A DNA stretch of 64,000 nt from Rosistilla oblonga (GTDB lineage Bacteria > Planctomycetota > Planctomycetia > Pirellulales > Pirellulaceae), in contig NZ_CP036292.1 of NCBI RefSeq assembly GCF_007751715.1, positions 3,162,001-3,226,000 of the forward strand, read 5' to 3'. The position numbers and the translations under genes were made by a program. Below the pieces are notes generated by a model that saw only the letters and a program-made list of their open reading frames with translations, had not been told where the DNA came from and searched no databases. Every line of letters begins with the position of its first letter. Within the stretch, counting starts at the first letter, position 1. This document shows positions 1-7,694 of the stretch, in pieces.

Positions 1-1
1 C

Positions 2-277
2 CGCGCGATCCTTGTCGAAGGATTGATGATCGCTTTGGTCGCGGGCGTCTTGAGCATCGGGTTCGGCATCCTCAGCGGATGGTGCGGCGCCGCTTTGGCG
101 CAGTACGTCAGCTTCTTCGGCGGGCTGCATCCACCGATGGTCATCCCCAGGCTTCCGATCGTCATCGGTGTGTTGATCGTCCAGGTGTTGGGCCTCCTGA
201 CCGCCGCCTGGCCCGCGATCACGATTCGCCGAACCCGGCCGATGACCCTGTTGCAAGCCGGTGGCGATTTCGCCTGA
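2..277 (+). CDS. FtsX-type ABC transporter permease, C-terminal part
   Basis: Only the last ~91 residues are inside the window; the frame is open to the left edge and ends with TGA. What is visible is a hydrophobic segment (VEGLMIALVAGVLSIGFGI), a loop with an FFGGLHPP stretch, a second long hydrophobic segment (LPIVIGVLIVQVLGLLTAAW) and a basic C-terminus ending TRPMTLLQAGG. The closing pattern of a membrane span, a basic patch and a 'P...LLQ.G' tail is typical of the FtsX/MacB permease domain, which couples ATP hydrolysis by a partner ATPase to work on substrates outside the inner membrane. The partner and the N-terminus lie outside the window, so the exact system cannot be named. Confidence 0.75.
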   Translation, partial: RAILVEGLMIALVAGVLSIGFGILSGWCGAALAQYVSFFGGLHPPMVIPRLPIVIGVLIVQVLGLLTAAWPAITIRRTRPMTLLQAGGDFA

Positions 278-306
278 GTTGACGTCGCGCCGTCCGGCGA
301 ATTTAC

Positions 307-340
307 CGACGGGCCGTCGCTGATGCGTGACGGCCCGTCG
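307..340. terminator. Hairpin between convergent genes
   Basis: A perfect 12-bp inverted repeat (CGACGGGCCGTC at 307-318, GACGGCCCGTCG at 329-340) with a 10-nt loop lies between the end of the FtsX permease gene and the end of the convergent flavin reductase gene. The downstream run is only moderately T-rich (ttgttgtgg), so it is a plausible bidirectional transcription stop rather than a textbook intrinsic terminator. Confidence 0.5.
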
Positions 341-394
341 AGCTGTTGTTGTGGGAAGCGGGGCGGTTCGTATCCGCAAAGCCTTCAACGGGAT

Positions 395-1150
395 CTAGAA
401 AACCGCAGCAGCGGCCTGCTCGCTGTCGTTGCGTTTAGCGACTTTGTGTTCGTCTTCGGTTTGGCCGATCTTCCAGTAGCTCGACAGATAGAGATGAGAG
501 TTCGGTAGGTCAGCTCGCTGTTTCAATAGCCGCCTCAGGTTCCGCATGCTGTTGAATTCGCAAGCGGCCCAAACCGCGGGGGTGCCTTCCAGCCATGGCA
601 ACGCTTCGACTTTCGACGGCAGGAACTCTCCGTTGGGATCGGGCTGCGGGTTGATCTCCCATCGCAGTTCCATTTTTTCGGGATGGTCTAGCGATTGGAT
701 GTCGGATTCGCTGGGCACCTCGATCACAGCGTATCCGACCGCGTCGGCAGGCAGCTTGCTCAAGTTGACGCTGATTGCGGGAAGAGCCGATAGGTCACCT
801 ACTAGCAGAAACCAATCGGCCTGATGCTGGATCAACTTCTTCGGCCCTGGTCCACCAACCAGAATACGGTCGCCTGGTTGCGCGTTGGCCGCCCATGTTA
901 AGGCGGGCCCCTTTGCGTCGTGGATGGCAAAGTCGACATCGATCTCCGTCGGACGTTGATTTCGGATCGTGTAGGTTCTCAGAATGGGACGTTTGCCCTC
1001 GGCTTGAGGAAAGATCAGTTTGATATAGGCGCTCTCCTGATCTTTCGGAAAGGATGCAAGCAAGTCGCCGCCAAGCGTGACCCGCAACATGTGTTCGGTG
1101 AGCGAAGTCGTGCGGATCACCTCGAGTTCGATTGGAGTAGGTTTAGCCAT
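395..1150 (-). CDS. Siderophore-interacting protein (FAD-binding, ViuB-like reductase)
   Basis: 251 residues. The N-terminal half matches the FAD-binding barrel of the siderophore-interacting protein (SIP) family: a 'HMLRVTLGGDL' strand, then RTYTIR, the R-x-Y-T/S flavin-binding signature, and 'GPALTWAANAQPGDRILVGGPG'. The C-terminal half is the SIP NAD(P)H-binding domain, ending in the family's SSYWKIGQTEDEH motif. Such cytoplasmic flavoproteins reduce ferric-siderophore complexes to release iron. The start at 1150 is chosen because AAGAGGAA sits about 10 nt upstream; a further in-frame start lies at 1186. The start overlaps the end of the upstream marR-type gene by 8 bp (ATGGCTAA), so the two are translationally coupled and share the operator region at 1622-1665. 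No siderophore biosynthesis or transport gene is nearby, so the substrate is unknown. Confidence 0.85.
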   Translation of the reverse strand: MAKPTPIELEVIRTTSLTEHMLRVTLGGDLLASFPKDQESAYIKLIFPQAEGKRPILRTYTIRNQRPTEIDVDFAIHDAKGPALTWAANAQPGDRILVGGPGPKKLIQHQADWFLLVGDLSALPAISVNLSKLPADAVGYAVIEVPSESDIQSLDHPEKMELRWEINPQPDPNGEFLPSKVEALPWLEGTPAVWAACEFNSMRNLRRLLKQRADLPNSHLYLSSYWKIGQTEDEHKVAKRNDSEQAAAAVF

Positions 1151-1616
1151 CGCGTTGAGTTCCTCTTTTGGAAGTGCCGCCGTCATCGGAATTCTCCATC
1201 ATCGCGGCGGCGATGCGGATGAAGGTTTTGATTTCTTTGCTACTTAGACCGTGGGTCATTTGCGCCGCCGCCTGTTTCTCCACCACTTCGAGTTTCGCAA
1301 GGATCTGTTTCCCAGCGGATGTTAGAACCAGGAAGTGGCTGCGGCGATCTTGCGGATTCGCCATCTTGTCGATGAGTGCGGCGTCGGTCAGTTCGTTGAG
1401 GAGGCGAGCGAGTTGCCCTTTGTCCTGGTTCATTCGCTGGGCAATCGAACTCGCCGTACACTCGGGAATCCGGCCGATACATTTCAGGACGCGGAGCTGG
1501 GCGATGGGAAGCGAAATTTGATGCGATTCGATGCCCGCGCGGAGCTTCCGTTTGTAGGCGTGCATTAAGCGGTGCAGGGTATCGCTGAGCGAGGATTCAG
1601 TCATGTTGGACTCCAC
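1143..1616 (-). CDS. MarR-family transcriptional regulator
   Basis: 157 residues with the MarR architecture: N-terminal dimerisation helices, a winged helix (SIAQRMNQDKGQLARLLNELTDAALI, with the wing DKMANPQDRRSHFLVLTSAGKQIL around residues 80-115), and C-terminal helices. The DxRS/H..LT wing motif is characteristic of the family. MarR proteins are dimeric repressors that usually control an adjacent gene and respond to small ligands or oxidation. Here the gene is the first of a two-gene unit with the flavin reductase, overlapping it by 8 bp. Two identical-half-site palindromes lie just upstream of its start, which strongly suggests autoregulation of the pair. The inducer cannot be read from the sequence. 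Confidence 0.9.
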   Translation of the reverse strand: MESNMTESSLSDTLHRLMHAYKRKLRAGIESHQISLPIAQLRVLKCIGRIPECTASSIAQRMNQDKGQLARLLNELTDAALIDKMANPQDRRSHFLVLTSAGKQILAKLEVVEKQAAAQMTHGLSSKEIKTFIRIAAAMMENSDDGGTSKRGTQRDG

Positions 1617-1621
1617 AGATA

Positions 1622-1665
1622 GTTGACACTGTCAACATTGTTGCATGTCGGTTGACTTTGTCAAC
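1622..1665. promoter_or_regulatory. Twin palindromic operator for the MarR regulator
   Basis: Two copies of GTTGAC-N3-GTCAAC occur at 1622-1636 (spacer act) and 1651-1665 (spacer ttt), with centres 29 bp apart. The first begins 6 bp upstream of the MarR start codon. Both are perfect 6+6 inverted repeats, the size expected of a MarR-dimer site. The position between the regulator and the divergent EF-hand esterase gene means binding could also affect that gene. Confidence 0.75.
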
Positions 1666-1820
1666 TATCTGGTTCTTGCCTGCGTGGCGGCGATCGCGGC
1701 AAAAATGGTGCGCCGTTGCAGTGACTACCGGACTGGGCGTCTTTTCGATCGCACGACAATGGAGGTGCTACAATCGGCTTTCCACCGGAACATTCGCCTT
1801 CTTTGAGTGTTGATAGGAAT

Positions 1821-3029
1821 ATGAAATACAACTTCGCCCTACTGCTTTGTTCTTCATTGATCGCGTCGGCTGGTTTCTGTCAGGAGTCAGAAAGGCCAGC
1901 GGGGGCGTCTTCCGATCGCCGGGCGGCTTTTCTGAAACGATTCCCCGAAAGCGATACCAATAAGGATGGCGTCCTGTCGGCTCGCGAATTGGCCGCCCAT
2001 CTTCAGAAGCAGCGCTCGGGACCGGAGGGAAAAGAGCGACTGAAGCAACTGTTGAAGCGATTCCCCAAGGCCGATGCGAACAAAGATGGCGAATTGAGCT
2101 GGGAGGAGGTACGCGACTACCAAGCAGCCAACGCGAAGAACCGGACGCCGCAGACGCGTCGCAATCGCGCCCCCAAGGTCGTCGCCCCGGTTCCCGATGT
2201 CGCTTATGGCGATCATCCGTTGCAGCGGTTTGATCTTTGGCCGGTCCCCGATGCCAAACAGCCGACGCCGCTGGTGATCTTCATCCATGGCGGTGGTTTT
2301 CGCGGCGGCGACAAATCGCTGATTCGCCGCGACACGATCGACAAGTTTCTCGATGCCGGTGTCGCCGTTGCCGCGATGAATTACCGGCTGTCCAATTCGG
2401 GCCCCTATCCGATCATGATGCACGACGCCGCTCGCGGCCTGCAAACAATCCGGCATCGGGCCGACCAATGGAACATCGATCCGCAGCGTGTTGTCTGTTA
2501 CGGCGGTTCGGCTGGCGCGGGAATCAGTCTCTGGCTTGCATTACACGACGACCTAGCCGCCCCCAACAGCGACGATCCCGTCGCGCGGCAATCGACGCGT
2601 ATTCTGGCTGCCGGAGCGCTGAACGGCCAACCAGCATACGACATCCACCTGTTTCGCGAGTGGTTCGGGCTCCCCGATCTTCAGCCGGGTCCTGCCCTAC
2701 CCGCCTTCGTGGGAATCGAAGACGAATCGGAATTCGACAAACCCGAGATCTGCGCGTTGATGAAAGACGCGTCGCCGATTTCGCACCTCTCCGAAGATGA
2801 CACCGCCGCGGTTTACATGTTCTACAGCCGTCCCAACGTTCCGGTCACTCTCGAGACCGAATCGTCGGTCTGGGTGCATCACGTGCGATTGGGATTGGAG
2901 CTTCAGAAAGCGATGGAGCCGCTTGGGCTGCAATGCATCGTCACCGCCCCCGACATCAAGGCCGACAATCCCTACGACTCCTTAGAAGCCTTCCTGGTCG
3001 CCAAGGCATTAGGTGCAAGCGGACTGTAG
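1821..3029 (+). CDS. Secreted EF-hand alpha/beta-hydrolase (esterase/lipase-like)
   Basis: 402 residues from the ATG at 1821, which directly begins a signal peptide (MKYNFALLLCSSLIASAGFC, a possible lipobox cysteine or SPI cleavage); an in-frame TTG at 1803 is less likely. Two EF-hand loops follow, DTNKDGVLSARE and DANKDGELSWEE (roughly residues 45-95), each with Asp/Asn/Asp-Gly-Glu calcium ligands. The rest is an alpha/beta hydrolase of the esterase/lipase type with the oxyanion motif HGGGF and nucleophile elbow GGSAGAG. The acidic residue and catalytic His could not be assigned firmly; VHH near residue 355 is a candidate. EF-hand plus carboxylesterase fusions are common in planctomycetes. 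The substrate is probably an extracellular ester or polysaccharide substituent, which is an inference. Confidence 0.85.
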   Translation: MKYNFALLLCSSLIASAGFCQESERPAGASSDRRAAFLKRFPESDTNKDGVLSARELAAHLQKQRSGPEGKERLKQLLKRFPKADANKDGELSWEEVRDYQAANAKNRTPQTRRNRAPKVVAPVPDVAYGDHPLQRFDLWPVPDAKQPTPLVIFIHGGGFRGGDKSLIRRDTIDKFLDAGVAVAAMNYRLSNSGPYPIMMHDAARGLQTIRHRADQWNIDPQRVVCYGGSAGAGISLWLALHDDLAAPNSDDPVARQSTRILAAGALNGQPAYDIHLFREWFGLPDLQPGPALPAFVGIEDESEFDKPEICALMKDASPISHLSEDDTAAVYMFYSRPNVPVTLETESSVWVHHVRLGLELQKAMEPLGLQCIVTAPDIKADNPYDSLEAFLVAKALGASGL

Positions 3030-3343
3030 GCGAAAAAGGTGAAGTCGTTGCTGAAGTTATGGTGGACCGCATGGCATATCATTGTCTCCCAGCTGTCAGG
3101 TGACGCCTGCACTTGCACTTACTACTGGTTGAGACCAGAGTAATTTGCTGTTTCATTTTGAGTTAACAGTCGGAACACGGTAGTGTCCGGTTCCCTTGCA
3201 CAACCGTGCCCGAGCTCGCCAGCTAATTCGCCTGGGATCAAACATTTGAGCTCCCCGTCGCTGAGTCGTTTCGCGTTTGTGAATTCCGCTTTGCACAATA
3301 GAATGGAATTCAAGGGGCTCGAATCCGTTTGATCGAATCATAA
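3030..3343. other. Intergenic stretch with no recognised gene
   Basis: About 310 bp between the esterase and the zeta-like kinase. Short open frames on either strand show no family features. A ten-codon frame ATG GAA TTC ... TGA (3303-3332) ends 11 bp before the kinase reading frame opens and could be a leader peptide or a remnant of the missing kinase start. Confidence 0.4.
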
Positions 3344-3928
3344 AAGCCAACCGTCTACGTCATCGCCGGACCGAATGGTGCGGGCAAGACAACGTTCGCG
3401 CAGGAATACCTGCTTAAACACGCGAACTGCGACGAGTTCGTGAACGCAGACTTGATCGCTGCGGGCTTGTCCCCTTATAAACCTGAATCGCAATCCGTCG
3501 CCGCCGGGCGATTGATGCTCGACCGAATCGATGAACTGACATCCGCCAAGCAAATCTTCGCCTTTGAGACGACGCTTGCAGGGCGGGGGCACGTCAAGCG
3601 ATTGAGGAGGATGCGGAACAAGCAGGGCTACAGAATCGTCGTGTTCTTCATCTGGTTGCCATCCGTGGAGCAAGCAGTTGCACGCGTCGCTGCCCGCGTT
3701 CGCGAGGGAGGACACGCAATTCCTGAACCGACCATCCGTCGACGATATCGGCTTGGAATCCAGAATTTCGGCCAACGGTATGCTCCTTTCGTAGATCACT
3801 GGCTGGTTTATGATGGATCGAGTCGGCCAGCGGTCATCGTGGTGGAACAAAACGATGCTACCAACACGGTATTTGATGATGACCGCTACGAATTTATTCT
3901 CCAGCGAACCCCGGAGTTGCTGCCATGA
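3344..3928 (+). CDS. Zeta-toxin-like P-loop kinase, start codon not identifiable
   Basis: The open frame begins after a TAA at 3341-3343 and encodes up to 194 residues with all hallmarks of the zeta-toxin/AAA_33 kinase family: a strand followed by the P-loop GPNGAGKTTF (Walker A), NADLIAAGLSP, a downstream ETTLAGRG motif, FIWLPSVEQAVARVAARVREGGH, and RRRY near the C-terminus. Zeta proteins phosphorylate small substrates such as UDP-N-acetylglucosamine; short chromosomal homologues are mostly uncharacterised. Oddly, no ATG, GTG or TTG lies in frame between the TAA and the P-loop; the first ATG is at 3440, which would delete Walker A. Either a rare start codon is used, or the 5' end has decayed (ATAAAAG where ATGAAG might be expected). 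The stop overlaps the next gene by ATGA. Confidence 0.7.
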   Translation, partial: KPTVYVIAGPNGAGKTTFAQEYLLKHANCDEFVNADLIAAGLSPYKPESQSVAAGRLMLDRIDELTSAKQIFAFETTLAGRGHVKRLRRMRNKQGYRIVVFFIWLPSVEQAVARVAARVREGGHAIPEPTIRRRYRLGIQNFGQRYAPFVDHWLVYDGSSRPAVIVVEQNDATNTVFDDDRYEFILQRTPELLP

Positions 3929-4125
3929 TTCGTGACAACAAGAGCGAGTTTATTAAGAAGGCTGACGCCGCGATGGAGGAAGCCGCTGAGGTCGTCTTGC
4001 AGCGTGCTCGCCAGCACAACACGCCCATCGTCGTTTGGCGTGATGGCAAGGTTGTCGAGCTGGATCCGTTTTCTCCAGAGTTCGATCGACAAAAGAGTAA
4101 CTCGCCCACAGCCAACGAGGACTAG
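3925..4125 (+). CDS. Small partner protein of the zeta-like kinase (putative antitoxin)
   Basis: 66 residues, starting inside the kinase stop codon (ATGA overlap), so co-translated with it. The sequence has an N-terminal helix (KKADAAMEEAAEVVLQRARQ) followed by a short strand-rich segment PIVVWRDGKVVELDP and a polar tail. Short downstream proteins with a '.P.V.W.DGKVV...P' segment commonly accompany chromosomal zeta-like kinases, from my memory of such loci rather than from a search. By position it could be an antitoxin or a substrate-delivery subunit; the order (toxin first) is the reverse of classical epsilon-zeta. It does not resemble the three-helix epsilon antitoxin. Confidence 0.7.
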   Translation: MIRDNKSEFIKKADAAMEEAAEVVLQRARQHNTPIVVWRDGKVVELDPFSPEFDRQKSNSPTANED

Positions 4126-4253
4126 GCGATAAAGCAATCTACTTGCGAACCGAGCTAGCGATCGCTTTATTTGCGGAAGATCTGTCGAAACTTAAACACG
4201 GCTGATCAACGCAGCGGATCAGTGCCGGTGTGACGCGCTGTGGTGGAACTATC

Positions 4254-5792
4254 CTAAATTAGATCGACGGGTTCCTTTGCAGGATCGCGGGGGCGATTGC
4301 TGGCGAGCGGGAGATGGACGGTGACCGTGGTTCCTTGATCCAGTTGTGATGCGATCTGCATCGTGCCGCCGTGGTTGGCGATGATTCCTAGAGCGATGGA
4401 TAAGCCGAGTCCGCTGCCGCCGTGTACCCGCGACCGCGCTTTGTCGGCTCGATAGAAGCGTTCTGCGACGTGAGCGAGGTCGGATTCGCTGATCCCAATT
4501 CCGTTGTCCTGCAGGATCAATTCGACCGACGAATCTACGATGGCAACGGAAAGCACCGCTTCCCCATGGGGACGGTTATAGGCGACGCTGTTCTTCAGTA
4601 GATTGAAGATGACGCGTTCGATTTGCTTTGGATCGCCCGAAACGATGGCGGGCTCAAGTTCGCTGCGAAGACTCACCTCCGCTTGATATGCCACGGGACG
4701 CATCAGGTCGATGCACCGCGCGGCGACAAGATCGACTCGTACCGACGTGCGTTCGGTCGGCTGGCTTGAAAAGTCGAGGCGAGCCAAGGTGAGCAGCGAT
4801 TCGACGAGATCGGACAGCCGTTCGCTTGCGGAGCTGCAGGTTGTCAGCGTCTTGACGTATTCTTCGGAGGTCCGCTCCCGTTTCAGTGCGAGTTCGATTT
4901 GAGACTGGATCACCGCCAAGGGCGTCCGCAATTCGTGCGACGCATCGGCGGCGAACTGCCGTTGTTGATCAAACGAACGTTCCACGCGATCGAAGGCTTC
5001 ATTGAGGATCGTCGCCAGTTGACCTAGCTCCGACTCGGTCTCCACGACGTTGATCCTCGGCGACATGTCGGCTGCGGAAAAACGAGAGGCGGCATCCGAC
5101 ATCGCCGCGATCGGACGAAGGACCGACCGCGCCAGCCACCATCCTCCGCACAGCCCCGCCGCGAGGATCAGCATTGCAAAGGCAGCGATCCGCATAGCGA
5201 GTCGATTTAGCTCGGCAATCTCTCTGCCGATGTCTCGTCCGACTAGGATCAGCGATCCCGCCGGACCAACGATTCGGACCTCGCGAAGGATCGCGTTTGG
5301 GCCGTCTCGCTCTGGCGCTTCGGGCTGCGATTGACTCGGTTTCAGCGAAAAGCCGTCCGGCAACCGCTCCGATTTCAGTTGCCGACCATCTTCCAGCCAG
5401 ATACCGAAGTAGGGGGCAGGGTGGTTGCCGCGTCGGTCCGTAAGCTCCCGAGGAAGGGAGAGCCGCAGATGGTCGTCGGCCGCAAGAAGCTCGTTGAGCG
5501 GGCGCTCTGTTTTGTCGAAGCCCCGCAGATCGAAACCGCGGAGGCTGCCGTCGAGAACGCGCGCTGCGGAGGTGAGTTCGGCATCGATTTCATTCAGCCG
5601 CGCTCGCCTTGCTTGGAGAAACCACGCCGTGCAAAGTCCCACGACGACGCTGACCAGGATCGCGGCATGCCACATCTGCAGACGCCAGGCGATCGATTGG
5701 GTCAACGAACGCCTGGGGTGTTCGCGGGCTGGCAGTTCGCGAGCGTCGACGGAGAGATCGCGGGCGAGTTTACGTTTCGATGATATAGCCAT
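4254..5792 (-). CDS. Membrane sensor histidine kinase
   Basis: 512 residues. Order: basic N-terminus, TM1 (about 42-59), a ~140-residue periplasmic sensor region, TM2 (about 200-221), HAMP linker (LRPIAAMSDAASRFSAAD), HisKA dimerisation domain with phospho-acceptor His286 in FAADASHELRTPL, and a HATPase_c domain with N box (NLLKNSVAYN), G1 box DNGIGIS, F box (ERFYRAD) and G2 box GGSGLGLS. It autophosphorylates and passes phosphate to the response regulator encoded just upstream; its start overlaps that gene's end by 23 bp. It is the last gene of the minus-strand cluster with the YHYH protein, so the signal may be linked to those secreted proteins, which is an inference. The periplasmic domain is not a recognised ligand fold. 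Confidence 0.93.
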   Translation of the reverse strand: MAISSKRKLARDLSVDARELPAREHPRRSLTQSIAWRLQMWHAAILVSVVVGLCTAWFLQARRARLNEIDAELTSAARVLDGSLRGFDLRGFDKTERPLNELLAADDHLRLSLPRELTDRRGNHPAPYFGIWLEDGRQLKSERLPDGFSLKPSQSQPEAPERDGPNAILREVRIVGPAGSLILVGRDIGREIAELNRLAMRIAAFAMLILAAGLCGGWWLARSVLRPIAAMSDAASRFSAADMSPRINVVETESELGQLATILNEAFDRVERSFDQQRQFAADASHELRTPLAVIQSQIELALKRERTSEEYVKTLTTCSSASERLSDLVESLLTLARLDFSSQPTERTSVRVDLVAARCIDLMRPVAYQAEVSLRSELEPAIVSGDPKQIERVIFNLLKNSVAYNRPHGEAVLSVAIVDSSVELILQDNGIGISESDLAHVAERFYRADKARSRVHGGSGLGLSIALGIIANHGGTMQIASQLDQGTTVTVHLPLASNRPRDPAKEPVDLI

Positions 5793-6423
5793 GTCCTCGA
5801 CGTGTGGTCACGAAGTTCTTGCCAAGCTTCTTGCGAATGTTGTAGATGTGCACGTCGACAAGGTTCGAGAGCGAGTCTTCGTTCTCATCGAAGACATGAT
5901 CGTAAACGGTGCTGCGCGACACGAGTTCACCTCGATTGAGGGCCAGTAGTTCAACGAGTGTGTATTCCCGAGCCGTTAGGTCGACGGGGCGGCCCTCTTT
6001 TTCAACCGTTCGATTGGCCGTGTTGATGACAACCGAACCGATGACGATTTCGGCCTTCGCTTGTCCGTGACTTCGCCGAATCAGAGCTCGAACGCGGGCC
6101 GATAGTTCGGAGAGCGAAAAGGGTTTACACAAATAGTCGTCGGCGCCGCGGTCGAGCCCCCGCACTCGGTCCTCCACCGTGTCGCGGGCGGTAAGGATGA
6201 GCACCGGCGTGGCGTGCGTCTTCCGCAGTTGGGCGAGCAGTTCCCAGCCGTCGATCTCCGGCAGCATCAAGTCGAGCACGATCGCATCGTAGCTCCACTG
6301 CCTCGCCTTCTGCAGACCGGTCCGTCCGTCGGCGGCTTCGTCGACGGCGTAGTGTTCTTCTCGCAGCGACGTTGCAACGGCGTCTCGCAGACCTGGCTCA
6401 TCTTCGACGACTAGGACTCGCAT
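5770..6423 (-). CDS. OmpR/PhoB-family response regulator
   Basis: 217 residues from the ATG at 6423 (a TTG immediately upstream is also in frame). Receiver domain 1-120: acidic pair E7/D8 (VVEDE), phospho-acceptor D51 (IVLDLMLPEIDGW), T78 (LTA) and K100 (KPFS). The C-terminal winged helix contains VIGSVVINTANRTVEKEGRPVDLT, LTAREYTLVELL and SNLVDVHIYNIRKKLG, ending with the RGHGY hairpin typical of OmpR-type DNA-binding domains. The gene starts 3 bp after the stop of the YHYH-protein gene and overlaps the kinase, so all three are probably one transcript. Its targets are unknown; direct regulation of its own cluster is the simplest guess. Confidence 0.94.
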   Translation of the reverse strand: MRVLVVEDEPGLRDAVATSLREEHYAVDEAADGRTGLQKARQWSYDAIVLDLMLPEIDGWELLAQLRKTHATPVLILTARDTVEDRVRGLDRGADDYLCKPFSLSELSARVRALIRRSHGQAKAEIVIGSVVINTANRTVEKEGRPVDLTAREYTLVELLALNRGELVSRSTVYDHVFDENEDSLSNLVDVHIYNIRKKLGKNFVTTRRGHGYIIET

Positions 6424-6426
6424 CAA

Positions 6427-7587
6427 TCATCCTCGGCGTGGAGGCCGACGGTCGTTGGGGCGCGGTGGCGGCGGACCTCCGCCGCGGCGATCGTCTTGGC
6501 GGGGACGTCGCTTGTAAGTTTCCGTTCGCGTGTTGCCATCGGGTTCCTTATAGATGAACTTCCATGTCTCCGAATCGACGGGCGAATAGGTGACTGTTCC
6601 GGTTTGGCCCCGCAGCCGATACGTCAACACGGATTGTTCTTTTGTCGCCTTGAAATCGGTGATCGTCGCCCCCCGCAGCGGTTGCAAAGCGGGACGTAGC
6701 GGTGAGTCGCGCGGCTGTGGTTCGATCTGATCGCCGCGAACCGTCACGACACCTCGCATCCCGCCGTTGATATAAGGATACGTCGTCGTGGCATGATAGT
6801 GATATCGCCCCTGGGGATCAAATTGGCCATTGAACTCGTCCAGCTTGCCGACGGGAGAACCATCGGCCTCTGTCAATCCGTAGATCGGAAAGCCATCCAA
6901 GGCGAAGGCGATCGGATTGCCGGGGCCCACAATTTTCTGGAGATGAACGGGAGCGACGTGATAGTGGTAGTCGTCGCCTCTGCCGCAGTGGCCGCCGAAT
7001 TCATCCAGCTCGCCCGCGAGAAAGGCATCGTCCCCGCGGTTGTTGAGTGCATTAAAGATCGGGACTCCGTTGACCGCCAACGCGATCGCACCTCGATAGA
7101 GATTGTCTTTCGCGGAGATCGGTTTATCAGCCAACTTCGGATGCAGCGGAATCTGCCAGGCGTTGTTGCCGGTGAAAGGTTGCGGCAGTGGCACTTGTTG
7201 TTGCCAAGATCGAATCCCAACCATCATGTTGTGGTCCGGCAAGCCATTGGATTCGACAAACAGGGTGTTTGCATCCCAGCGAACCTTCAGGTCGTCAAAT
7301 TTCTTAAAGTGTTGGGCAATCGCTGGCTCGTCGTTTTGGGTGCTCACCAATGTCGTCCCGATCAGAATGTATTGAGGCGATGTATTGATTTGCTCGATCG
7401 CCCGTTGAACCTCGGGCTGGGGAGCCTGGGAATGATCGCGTTGATCGGAATGGTTGGCGGAAGCGTGCGAATGCTGGTCCGTTGAATGATGGTGACTGTG
7501 GCGCTGATGCCATTCGTGCGCCGACACGGAAAGTGGCACAAGCATCGCGACCGCGAAACCGAGCGAGAATCGAAACGTCGATATCAT
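6427..7587 (-). CDS. Secreted His-rich YHYH-domain protein
   Basis: 386 residues with a signal peptide (MISTFRFSLGFAVAMLVPLSVSAHE), then a strikingly His-rich stretch (HQRHSHHHS... to about residue 55) that looks like a metal-binding arm. The central ~200 residues form a YHYH domain, named for its motif: DDYHYHVAP and GRYHYHATTTYPY are both visible, with the accompanying FGGHCGRGDDY and ALDGFPIYG elements. The C-terminus is a separate ~100-residue region (GATITDFKATKEQSVLTYRLRGQTGTVTY) ending in a Pro/Arg-rich tail. The domain's function is not established in the literature I know; the histidines make a copper- or zinc-related role plausible. Downstream two-component genes follow with almost no gap. 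Confidence 0.88.
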   Translation of the reverse strand: MISTFRFSLGFAVAMLVPLSVSAHEWHQRHSHHHSTDQHSHASANHSDQRDHSQAPQPEVQRAIEQINTSPQYILIGTTLVSTQNDEPAIAQHFKKFDDLKVRWDANTLFVESNGLPDHNMMVGIRSWQQQVPLPQPFTGNNAWQIPLHPKLADKPISAKDNLYRGAIALAVNGVPIFNALNNRGDDAFLAGELDEFGGHCGRGDDYHYHVAPVHLQKIVGPGNPIAFALDGFPIYGLTEADGSPVGKLDEFNGQFDPQGRYHYHATTTYPYINGGMRGVVTVRGDQIEPQPRDSPLRPALQPLRGATITDFKATKEQSVLTYRLRGQTGTVTYSPVDSETWKFIYKEPDGNTRTETYKRRPRQDDRRGGGPPPPRPNDRRPPRRG

Positions 7588-7622
7588 GTTGAGTTCTCTT
7601 TCTTATCGAGGGCGAGTTCAAT

Positions 7623-7677
7623 GGTTCTTTCCGCGCGGCAAGCGTTGCCGAGTTGCCGATTCACGCGCGGCGGAACC
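7623..7677. other. Nested hairpins between the secreted protein and YHYH genes
   Basis: In the 107-bp gap, GGTTC...CCGCGCG (7623-7637) can pair with CGCGCGG.GGAACC (7664-7677), and GGCAA-gcg-TTGCC (7637-7649) sits inside. No T-run follows on either strand, so it looks like an intercistronic structure that could differentially stabilise or attenuate the minus-strand transcript rather than a full terminator. Confidence 0.4.
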
Positions 7678-7694
7678 TTGTGGTTGAGATCAAA

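Noticed and set aside
3303-3335. tRNA-like T-arm (ggctcgaatccg) near 3316-3327
   Set aside because: No acceptor, D or anticodon arms fit around it, and the sequence is followed directly by the kinase frame.
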